Assembly (NCBI RefSeq): GCF_013328205.1
Contig: NZ_JABULH010000003.1
Span: forward strand, 310,001 to 374,000
Length of the DNA: 64,000 bases
Reading direction: 5' to 3'
Source: Sphingomonas hominis
Lineage (GTDB): Bacteria > Pseudomonadota > Alphaproteobacteria > Sphingomonadales > Sphingomonadaceae
Program-made: the position numbers and the translations under genes
The notes under the pieces: generated by a model
Databases searched by the model: none
What the model was told of the DNA's origin: nothing
What the model saw: the letters and a program-made list of their open reading frames with translations, nothing else
Part shown: positions 7,923 to 15,071 of the stretch, in pieces
How positions within the stretch are numbered: position 1 is the first letter of the stretch
How the letters are laid out: each line of letters opens with the position of its first letter

Positions 7923-8951
7923 ATGACGACATTGCTGCCCACCACCACTGCGGGAAGCCTGCCCAAGCCCTCCTGGCTCGCGCAACCCGAAACGCTTTGG
8001 TCGCCCTGGAAGCTGGAGGGTGACGAACTGGTCGCGGGCAAGCGCGACGCGCTGCGCCTGGCAGTGGACGATCAGCACCGCGCCGGCATCACGATCGTCG
8101 GCGACGGCGAGCAGACGCGCCAGCATTTCGTCACTACCTTCGTCGAGCATCTGAGCGGCGTCGATTTCGCGCGCCGCGAAACAGTGCGGATCCGCAACCG
8201 CTACGATGCGAGCGTGCCGACGGTCGTCGGCGCGGTGTCACGCCCCCAATCCGTCTTCGTCGACGATGCCCGCTTCCTGCGCGCGCAGACCGCGCAGCCG
8301 ATCAAATGGACGCTGCCCGGCCCCATGACGATGATCGATACGCTGTACGACGCGCATTACCGCAGCCGCGAGACGCTGGCGTGGGAGTTCGCGACGATCC
8401 TGAACCAGGAAGCGCGCGAGCTGGAAGCGGTGGGCGTCGACATCATCCAGTTCGACGAACCCGCGTTCAACGTCTTCTTCGACGAAGCGAACGACTGGGG
8501 TATCGCCACGCTGGAGCGCGCCACGCAGGGGCTGAGCGCCGAAACCGCGGTGCACATCTGCTACGGCTACGGCATCAAGGCCAACAACGACTGGAAGCAG
8601 ACGCTGGGCTCGCAGTGGCGGCAATATGAGGAAACGTTCCCCATGCTGCAGCAGTCGAGCATCGATATCATCTCGCTCGAATGTCAGAATTCGCGCGTGC
8701 CGATGGACTTGATCGAGCTCGTCCGCGGCAAGAAGGTGATGGTGGGCGCAATCGACGTGGCGACCGACACGGTCGAGACGCCCGAGCAGGTCGCCGACAC
8801 GCTGCGGCAAGCACTGCGTTTCGTCGACGCCGACAAGCTCCTGCCCGCTACCAATTGCGGCATGGCGCCGCTGTCGCGCGCGGTGGCGCGCGGCAAGCTG
8901 GAAGCGCTGGGTGCCGGCGCGGCGATCGTCCGCGCAGAACTGACGGCGTGA
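7923..8951 (+). CDS. mesD: MesD, folate-independent methionine synthase (core MetE type)
   Basis: The 342-residue protein corresponds only to the C-terminal catalytic barrel of MetE and lacks the N-terminal folate-associated half (full MetE is about 750 residues). All four zinc-site positions are present: His211 and Cys213 in VHICYGYG, Glu253 in SLECQNS and Cys312 in TNCGMAPLSR. FDEPAFNVFFDE is the usual barrel motif. Core MetE enzymes of the MesD group methylate homocysteine without a folate donor and depend on oxygen and MesX; the donor is unsettled. The ATG at 7923 begins the typical MTTLLPTTTAGSLPKP. It follows mesX by 37 bp and shares its cobalamin riboswitch. Confidence 0.9.
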   Translation: MTTLLPTTTAGSLPKPSWLAQPETLWSPWKLEGDELVAGKRDALRLAVDDQHRAGITIVGDGEQTRQHFVTTFVEHLSGVDFARRETVRIRNRYDASVPTVVGAVSRPQSVFVDDARFLRAQTAQPIKWTLPGPMTMIDTLYDAHYRSRETLAWEFATILNQEARELEAVGVDIIQFDEPAFNVFFDEANDWGIATLERATQGLSAETAVHICYGYGIKANNDWKQTLGSQWRQYEETFPMLQQSSIDIISLECQNSRVPMDLIELVRGKKVMVGAIDVATDTVETPEQVADTLRQALRFVDADKLLPATNCGMAPLSRAVARGKLEALGAGAAIVRAELTA

Positions 8952-9039
8952 GCGTGGGCGAGGGGCGCTGCGCGAGCGCCGCCTCTCACGACCGATCCGA
9001 CGCTAGGCGTGAGCGACGGACCGAACCCGGCGCGATGCC

Positions 9040-9462
9040 TCAGCGTGCCGGGCGCCAGGTCTGCGTCTTGCAGATGAACGCGATGCAGCCCTGCACCTTC
9101 AACGTACCGTCGGGGTTGCGGACGACGATCGACTTGTAGGTCTTGCCGTTGCGCGGATCGTAGATACGGCCGCGCCAGTCGCTGCCGCCATCGGTGAACT
9201 CGGACAACACCGGCATGCCGACGATCGGGCGGTTGCGCAGCGACGCTTCCTTGTTGTTGACGTCGGTCGCGGCGGCGCCCGGCCGCGCCTTCAGCACGCG
9301 CACGATCCGACCGCAGGTCTTGCCACCGCACGGACCGACCTCGACCAGCGCGGCGCCGTCCTCGGTGACGTAGCGGCCGTTGATCGGTTGCGCGGCCTGC
9401 GCCGGCACGGCCATGACGAGGGTGCCGACGGTCGCGGCGGCGAGCAGGTGAAGCGTTCTCAT
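9040..9462 (-). CDS. DUF2147 family exported protein
   Basis: The 140-residue protein has a Sec signal peptide ([20 protein letters not shown], cleavage around AQAA, residues 21-24) and a DUF2147-like mature domain. That domain is seen in [30 protein letters not shown] and [11 protein letters not shown]. Four Cys, as two close pairs in the folded protein, suggest disulphides in the periplasm. The family has no firm function; members are small beta-rich envelope proteins. It is transcribed divergently from the NRAMP gene and convergently with mesD. Confidence 0.82.
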   Translation of the reverse strand: MRTLHLLAAATVGTLVMAVPAQAAQPINGRYVTEDGAALVEVGPCGGKTCGRIVRVLKARPGAAATDVNNKEASLRNRPIVGMPVLSEFTDGGSDWRGRIYDPRNGKTYKSIVVRNPDGTLKVQGCIAFICKTQTWRPAR

Positions 9463-9662
9463 GCGCTCACTCTATGGAGCAAGACGATGAACGCGCAATG
9501 GACGATCGGCGTGAGCGGCGGCAGCGGCCTGTACGCGCGCAACGCCGCGATCATCGCGCGAAGGCTCGGCTAGCTGCGACAATTAGGACACGGCACGCGC
9601 GCGATCGTCGGGCGCGATCATGCGCGTTGAAACCGTTGCACTTCTCCCGCATTGCAGCCGCG

Positions 9663-10976
9663 ATGTCATCGTCCACCCGCTCGCCCGCTCGTTCGCTGGC
9701 CGACAGCTACGCTTCGATCCGGGTGCCCGAGGATGCGGGCTTCTGGCGCACCATGCTGGCCTTCGTCGGGCCGGGCTGGCTGGTCGCGGTCGGGTACATG
9801 GACCCGGGCAATTGGGCGACCGACATCGCGGGCGGATCGGCGTTCGGTTACCTGCTGCTGTCGGTGGTGCTGTGTTCCAACCTGATGGCGATCGTGCTGC
9901 AATCGCTCGCCGCGAGACTCGGGATCGGCGCCGGGCACGATCTGGCGCAGGCGTGTCGCGCGCGCACTTCGAAGCCGGTCGGTTTCGTCCTGTGGCTGCT
10001 CGCCGAGATCGCGATCATCGCCTGCGATCTCGCCGAAGTGTTAGGCACCGCAATCGCGCTCAAGTTGCTGTTCGGCCTGCCGCTGGTCTGGGGCGTGGTG
10101 CTGACCGGGCTCGACGTGTTCGTGATCCTGGCGCTGCAACGCCGTGGCTTTCGCCAGTTGGAAGCATTCATCGGCGCGCTGCTGGTCGTCATCGCGGTGT
10201 GTTTCGGATTGGAGCTGATCTGGGCGCGGCCCGATTGGATGGCGGTGGCGGGTGGGCTGGTCCCCCGGCCCGAGGTCGTGACCAACCCGGCCGCGCTCTA
10301 CATCGCGATCGGCATCCTGGGTGCGACCGTGATGCCGCACAATCTGTACCTCCATTCCTCGATTGTTCAGACGCGCGATTACGGTGAAGCGGAAGGTGCG
10401 CGGCACCGCGCGCTCAAGCTCGCGACGATCGATTCAACCGTCGCGCTCGGGCTCGCCTTCTTCATCAACGCGGCGATCCTGATCCTCGCCGCCTCCACCT
10501 TCCACGTCGCCGGTCGCACGCAGGTCGCCGAGATCGAGGAAGCGCACCAGTTGCTCGCGCCGATGCTGGGAGTCGGGGGGGCGAGCGCGGTGTTCGCGAT
10601 CGCGCTGTTGGCGAGCGGGCAGAACTCTACCGTCACCGGCACGCTCGCCGGGCAGATCGTGATGGAAGGCTTTCTCGACCTGCGGCTGCCGGTCTGGCTT
10701 CGTCGGCTGGTGACGCGCGCGCTGGCGATCGTGCCCGCGGTGATCGTGGTCGGCGCGGCGGGCGACCGCGGGGCGAGCGAGCTGCTGGTGCTGAGCCAGG
10801 TGATTTTGAGCCTCCAGCTTCCCTTCGCGGTGATCCCGCTCGTCGCCTTCACCGTCGACCGCGGCTATATGGGCAGCTTCGTCGCGCCGCGCTGGCTGTC
10901 GCTGCTCGCTTGGGCGATCGCGGCGGTGATCGTGCTGCTGAACGGTTACCTGCTGTGGGGCATGGCAACCGGGTAA
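9663..10976 (+). CDS. mntH: NRAMP-family divalent metal transporter (MntH-like)
   Basis: The 437-residue protein has about eleven hydrophobic segments. The metal-coordinating motifs of the family are intact: DPGNWATD in TM1 and [10 protein letters not shown] in TM6, plus the [13 protein letters not shown] consensus transport motif. It would import Mn(II) or Fe(II) driven by protons across the inner membrane. The ATG at 9663 was chosen because upstream sequence in frame is Arg-rich and unlike the family. No Mur/MntR box was identified in the short upstream region. Because the DPGN and MPHN motifs are conserved, transport of Mn/Fe rather than Mg or Al is expected. Confidence 0.92.
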   Translation: MSSSTRSPARSLADSYASIRVPEDAGFWRTMLAFVGPGWLVAVGYMDPGNWATDIAGGSAFGYLLLSVVLCSNLMAIVLQSLAARLGIGAGHDLAQACRARTSKPVGFVLWLLAEIAIIACDLAEVLGTAIALKLLFGLPLVWGVVLTGLDVFVILALQRRGFRQLEAFIGALLVVIAVCFGLELIWARPDWMAVAGGLVPRPEVVTNPAALYIAIGILGATVMPHNLYLHSSIVQTRDYGEAEGARHRALKLATIDSTVALGLAFFINAAILILAASTFHVAGRTQVAEIEEAHQLLAPMLGVGGASAVFAIALLASGQNSTVTGTLAGQIVMEGFLDLRLPVWLRRLVTRALAIVPAVIVVGAAGDRGASELLVLSQVILSLQLPFAVIPLVAFTVDRGYMGSFVAPRWLSLLAWAIAAVIVLLNGYLLWGMATG

Positions 10977-10980
10977 GCCG

Positions 10981-11053
10981 GCGGAAGGTCACGCGAAGGT
11001 CACACCAACGCGCGACGATGCGAACGCGGAAGGTCACGCTAAGGTCACGCCAA
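10981..11053. repeat. Two copies of a 28-bp direct repeat (AAGGTCACGC family)
   Basis: Copies at 10981-11008 and 11026-11053 share the core AAGGTCACGCNAAGGTCA and differ at two positions. A third copy lies at 43890-43917. Each copy itself contains the 10-bp unit AAGGTCACGC twice in near-tandem. Confidence 0.85.
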
Positions 11054-11232
11054 GACAAGCCGTGTTGCACGACCGGCGTGGTGCGATGCTGCACCTGAGC
11101 GACAGGCTGATCGCGGATTGCATGATGTACAAAGAGCGGTGTGTCTGGGCCAAGCATGACGCGGCGGTGGGTTGTAGGACAGCACCCAAGTGATGGTGCC
11201 CGGATGCGGCATGCCGGTGCGACCGGGGACAC

Positions 11233-11260
11233 GTCTGCTTTCGGCCAGAGGCAGACATTC
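11233..11260. repeat. Dispersed stem-loop repeat, copy A
   Basis: GTCTGC and GCAGAC form a 6-bp stem around a 12-nt loop beginning TTTCGGCC, followed by ATTC. Related copies are at 44938-44966 and 45565-45592. Confidence 0.65.
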
Positions 11261-11351
11261 CGCAGTGGGTCATTCCAAGCCAGGCTGTGACCAGCCGCCC
11301 ACGAGGGCGCCCTTAATCACGTTTAAACCGATACGGACCTAATCATGACGA

Positions 11352-12788
11352 ATGACTGTTTCGTCGTATACAGCCGGTCAAGTCGGTGCCGACACAACCC
11401 GTCGTTGGCTCATCGCCGCAGCACTATATTTCCTCGCAGCGGCCTCAACGATCCATCTGACCAGCAACGGGCGGGACATAGCGACGATTTGGCCTGCTAA
11501 CGCTATTCTCCTCGCGCTCTTACTCGCTGAAGCCGAGCCTCGCTGGCTGCTAGTGCTGAGTGCGGGCATGTTCGGCAACGTTGCCGCCAACGTGATAACG
11601 CGGGGCACGATCGCCGCGCCGCTCTTATTTTCAATCGCTAATCTTATTGAGGTCGCTATCGCGGCGAAACTGACCGGCTTTTCGCGCACGAGCGACGGTC
11701 TGCTCAGTTCCCCAGGCGCTGCGCTACGTTTTCTCGTGACCGCCGGCGTGTTTGCGCCATGTATCAGCGGCTTGTTAGGCGCTTCAACGGCTTATCTCGT
11801 TTTCCGAGAGCCGTTAGGTCAGTCGTTTTCGATGTGGGTCCTGAGTGACGGTTTCGGACTGGTTATCTTTACGCCAGTGCTGCTCGCTACCTTCCGTGGC
11901 GAGTTCGTCGATTGTTTCCGGAGCAAGTCGTGGCGGAAGCGATTTGAGATGATCGCCCTGCTTTCAACCACTGCGCTCGTCACATACGCCGTGTTCTACG
12001 TTGCCGAGCGACCTCTGCTCTTTGTGCTCTTTCCACCGATCATGATTGTGACCTTCCAAGCCGGACGCTTGGGAACCAAGACGGCGTTAGTGATCGTCGC
12101 GTTGATCGGCGGTGTAGCAACGATGCAGGCACACGGACCGATTACCATGCTTGCCGACGGTTCGATCGCGCAAGCGCAGTTGTTTCAGGCGTTCATTGGC
12201 ACGCTATTGCTTACCTCGCTTCCTTTCGCCGGCGAGGTGACGAAACGAGCGCGTTTTATCGCAGCCCTGATCGAGCACGACAAGCAGATGATGGAGAAGG
12301 CCACCACCGATCCTCTCACGGGTTTGCTCAATCGATGCGGGTTCGACTTCATGGTCGAGCATCTGTTCGGCCGACGTGACGAAATGCGGTCGGTGAGCAT
12401 CATCGCCATCGACCTAGATTATTTCAAGTCGATCAACGATCGCTGGGGGCATCAAGCCGGCGATCAGGCGCTCTGCCATCTAGCGCGGCTGCTCAGGGCT
12501 CAGGTCCGCTCAAAAGACGTAATCGGCCGCCTCGGCGGTGACGAGTTCCTGATCCTGCTTCCGGACAGCGACATCAATCAAGCCGAGCTGATCGGAAAAC
12601 GCATCACTGCGGCCGCTCGTAACGAACCGCTTGCGATGGACGACACATCTGTGCTGCTGCTCAGCCTGAGCATCGGCGTCGCAACTGTGCTGCCGGGTGA
12701 ACCTTTCAGCGACCTCGCGCGTCGTGCAGATCAAGCGCTTTACGCTGCAAAGGCAGCGGGGCGTAGCGCCGTTCGCCTCGCGTCATAA
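11352..12788 (+). CDS. Diguanylate cyclase, MASE1 membrane sensor plus GGDEF
   Basis: The 478-residue inner-membrane protein has an N-terminal MASE1 domain of about eight membrane segments (residues about 18-295). The motifs IWPANAILLALLL and FGNVAANVI are typical of it. A GGDEF domain starts near TTDPLTGLLNR (about residue 318). The active-site GGDEF (residues 395-399) is intact, and the product-inhibition I-site RSKD lies exactly five residues ahead of it, so the enzyme should make cyclic di-GMP and be feedback-inhibited. There is no EAL domain. The MASE1 ligand is unknown. The upstream region is rich in repeats and no operon partner is evident. Confidence 0.92.
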   Translation: MTVSSYTAGQVGADTTRRWLIAAALYFLAAASTIHLTSNGRDIATIWPANAILLALLLAEAEPRWLLVLSAGMFGNVAANVITRGTIAAPLLFSIANLIEVAIAAKLTGFSRTSDGLLSSPGAALRFLVTAGVFAPCISGLLGASTAYLVFREPLGQSFSMWVLSDGFGLVIFTPVLLATFRGEFVDCFRSKSWRKRFEMIALLSTTALVTYAVFYVAERPLLFVLFPPIMIVTFQAGRLGTKTALVIVALIGGVATMQAHGPITMLADGSIAQAQLFQAFIGTLLLTSLPFAGEVTKRARFIAALIEHDKQMMEKATTDPLTGLLNRCGFDFMVEHLFGRRDEMRSVSIIAIDLDYFKSINDRWGHQAGDQALCHLARLLRAQVRSKDVIGRLGGDEFLILLPDSDINQAELIGKRITAAARNEPLAMDDTSVLLLSLSIGVATVLPGEPFSDLARRADQALYAAKAAGRSAVRLAS

Positions 12789-12928
12789 CCTGCACGCCAA
12801 GAACTTGATGGCGGTTGGCTGCGGTCCGCTCGCCTCAACTGCACGCGCGCCGCTGCCACCAAAGCAGGCAACGGCGTCGGCGATCAGCCTGCGACCGGTT
12901 GAAGCCAGACAAGCCAACCGCACGCCGC

Positions 12929-13639
12929 TCACTCGCCTTGGTATTTGATCTCCAGGAAGCGTCCGCGGGTCGCCAGCGCGTCTAGGTCGCCTTGGGCGAG
13001 TTGCTCGCTCATCTCGTGCAGTTCGCGTTCGATCACGCCCAAGCCGTCGGCGAGTTGCTGGTCGGGTGTCTTGCCGTTTCGCGGCGTGGTGCGCAGCGCG
13101 GGCGGGACCTTTTGATAATCGCGGACGAACTCGGGGAGTTGTTCGCCCACCAACCGGCGTACTTCGGCGGCGGCGGGTGCGTCGTCGTCGAGTGCGCCGA
13201 CCTGTACGCGCAGCGTGTCGAGTTGCGCGCCGATGCGATCGACCACTCTCACCGCGGGGGCGGGCAGGGCGGGGCGCTGCGCGTCGAGCCAGCGCTGCGT
13301 CGCGGCGGGCAGCGCCTTGATCTCGGCGCGCGCGATGCGCTCGGGGCTAGGCACCGGCGTCGCGGGGGCGAAGGCGATGACGAGCGTCGTCGCGAGCATG
13401 AGCAGCATCACGGCCAGTGCGCCGAACATGCCGAGCGGCATGACGATGCCGCCGAACAGCCCCGCCGCGATCAGGATGGCGGCGTTGGCGAGCGCGATCA
13501 GCGCCGCGCGCTGCTTCACCCCGCCGCGCCCGCCGCGCGCGGGCGCGCGCTGCGTCTGCACGACCGGCGCGCCGCGCACGCGATCCACCGTGCGGCGCGC
13601 GGCGACGACCGCTTCGTCCGTCTGCGTCGGTACGCTCAC
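12929..13639 (-). CDS. XpaC-like membrane protein, partner of TelA
   Basis: The 236-residue protein has a basic Arg-rich N-terminus, two adjacent membrane segments (about residues 47-92) and a cytoplasmic helical C-terminal half, probably coiled. It starts with GTG overlapping the TelA stop as GTGA, so the two are translationally coupled. In other bacteria TelA/YaaN genes are followed or preceded by xpaC-like genes (named from 5-bromo-4-chloroindolyl phosphate hydrolysis in Bacillus). The topology and operon position here fit that family, but the sequence match is only moderate by eye. The named enzymatic activity should not be taken literally. Confidence 0.6.
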   Translation of the reverse strand: MSVPTQTDEAVVAARRTVDRVRGAPVVQTQRAPARGGRGGVKQRAALIALANAAILIAAGLFGGIVMPLGMFGALAVMLLMLATTLVIAFAPATPVPSPERIARAEIKALPAATQRWLDAQRPALPAPAVRVVDRIGAQLDTLRVQVGALDDDAPAAAEVRRLVGEQLPEFVRDYQKVPPALRTTPRNGKTPDQQLADGLGVIERELHEMSEQLAQGDLDALATRGRFLEIKYQGE

Positions 13640-14850
13640 AGCGCCTCCAGTTTGAACTGGTCGGCGGGACCCGACACGCGGTTCTGCGATGCGCCCTCGG
13701 CACGCGCGATATAGCCGCGCGACTTCTCGACCTCATGGCCCAGCGTCGTGACCGTCGTCTTCATGCTGTCGAGCGCCTTGAGCTTGAAGTCGTCGATCGC
13801 GTCCATCGTGTCGTAGATATTCTGGAACGCGCGCTGCAGCGTTTCCAGCGGGATCGTCGAGGCGGCGGCCTGTTCGTGGATGCGCGCGGTATTGGAGCGG
13901 AGCAGCTTGCCGGTCGAGTCGATGATGTTGGCGGTGGTGGTGTTCAACTGCGTGATCTGTTCGAGCACCAGCTTCTGGTTGGTCAGCGCCTGCGCGACCG
14001 TCACCGCGGTGCGCAGCGCGGCGACCGTGGTGGTCGAGGCACGGTCGACGCCCTTGATCAGCTCGACGTTGTTCTTCTTGACTAGGTCGAGCGCCAGGTA
14101 GCCCTGCACGGTCACGGCCATCTGCGTCAGCAGGTCCTGCGTGCGCTGGCGCGCGTAGAACAAGGCGGTTTCGCGGATCGCCTTGGCCTTGGCCGGATCG
14201 GTCGCGTCGAGTTCGTTCGCCTTGTCCTCCAGCCGCGCGTCCATCGTCTGCGACAGGTGGATCATCTGTTCAAGCCGCCCCATCGCGGTCCACAGGTTCG
14301 CGCGCTCGGTATCGATCGAGGCATTGTCCATCAGCAGCTCGTCCTTGCCCGAGGACAGGCTTTTCAGGATCGAGCTGATGTGCGTCTGGCTGGATTTGTA
14401 GCTGTCGAAATAGTTGCGCATCTTGTTGCCGAACGGGATCACGCCGAACAGCTTCTGCGGCGCGGTGAGATTGCCCTTCTTGCCGGGATCCAGATCCTCG
14501 ACCACGCGGCGTAGTTGCGCCAGGTCCTTGCCGACGCCGTCGTCCTTGTCCATCGCGCGCACCGGGCGATCGAGGAAGCGGTTGGACTGACCCGCGGCGT
14601 CGCGGATCTCTTTCTGCCCCATGCTGGTGATCGCGTCGACGCGGCGGCCGAACTCGGGACTGTTGACGTCCTCGGCAATCAATTGCTCGACGAAGGTGTC
14701 GACGCGCGTTTCCAGCTCGGTGCGCGTGCCCTGGTCGACCGGCACCAGCCCTGCGGCCTTCGCGGGCGCGAGCGTGGGGACGGGATCGGGCGGGGTGAGC
14801 ACCAATTCCTTCTCGATCGCTCCCTGCATCGTGTCAGGCGTCGTGGCCAT
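13636..14850 (-). CDS. telA: TelA/KlaA/YaaN family protein (toxic anion resistance)
   Basis: The 404-residue soluble, highly helical protein matches the TelA family. Recognisable stretches include VIPFGNKMRNYFDSYKSSQT, KDELLMDNASI and the helical repeats through LWTAMGRLEQMIHL and KLLRSNTARIHEQAA. Family members are linked to tellurite or other toxic-anion resistance and envelope-stress tolerance; the mechanism is unknown. The ATG at 14850 is chosen because GGAAGGAA lies seven bases upstream, whereas the in-frame ATG 24 bp earlier lacks such a site. It forms an operon with the membrane protein that follows, by GTGA overlap. Confidence 0.9.
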   Translation of the reverse strand: MATTPDTMQGAIEKELVLTPPDPVPTLAPAKAAGLVPVDQGTRTELETRVDTFVEQLIAEDVNSPEFGRRVDAITSMGQKEIRDAAGQSNRFLDRPVRAMDKDDGVGKDLAQLRRVVEDLDPGKKGNLTAPQKLFGVIPFGNKMRNYFDSYKSSQTHISSILKSLSSGKDELLMDNASIDTERANLWTAMGRLEQMIHLSQTMDARLEDKANELDATDPAKAKAIRETALFYARQRTQDLLTQMAVTVQGYLALDLVKKNNVELIKGVDRASTTTVAALRTAVTVAQALTNQKLVLEQITQLNTTTANIIDSTGKLLRSNTARIHEQAAASTIPLETLQRAFQNIYDTMDAIDDFKLKALDSMKTTVTTLGHEVEKSRGYIARAEGASQNRVSGPADQFKLEAL

Positions 14851-15071
14851 CGCGTCGTTCCTTCCGCTACCCATTCGCGAGCCTGACCGCGTCGGCGTCC
14901 GCGATCAAGTGTGTTGTTAGTATAAGACGCGGGGGCAGCCGCGGCAACGGCCATCAAATCGCAACATCATCGTCACGCGCGCGCAACCGTGGCGACGCGA
15001 AGCTGCAACGGGCGCCGCCTAGCGGGTGCGGCGGGGCCGGCGGAGCAGCCGCGCGGTGAAGGGGAAATGAA

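Larger units (their letters stand above)
10977..11351. other. Intergenic region with several short repeats
   Basis: No gene is supported in these 375 bp. They hold two copies of a 28-bp direct repeat (10981-11008 and 11026-11053) and one stem-loop repeat (11233-11260), each with relatives elsewhere in the window. The promoter of the diguanylate cyclase must lie at the right-hand end. Confidence 0.6.

Noticed and set aside
10981-11053. CRISPR-like direct repeats
   Set aside because: There are only two adjacent copies, 17 bp apart, with an internal duplication and no array or cas genes.
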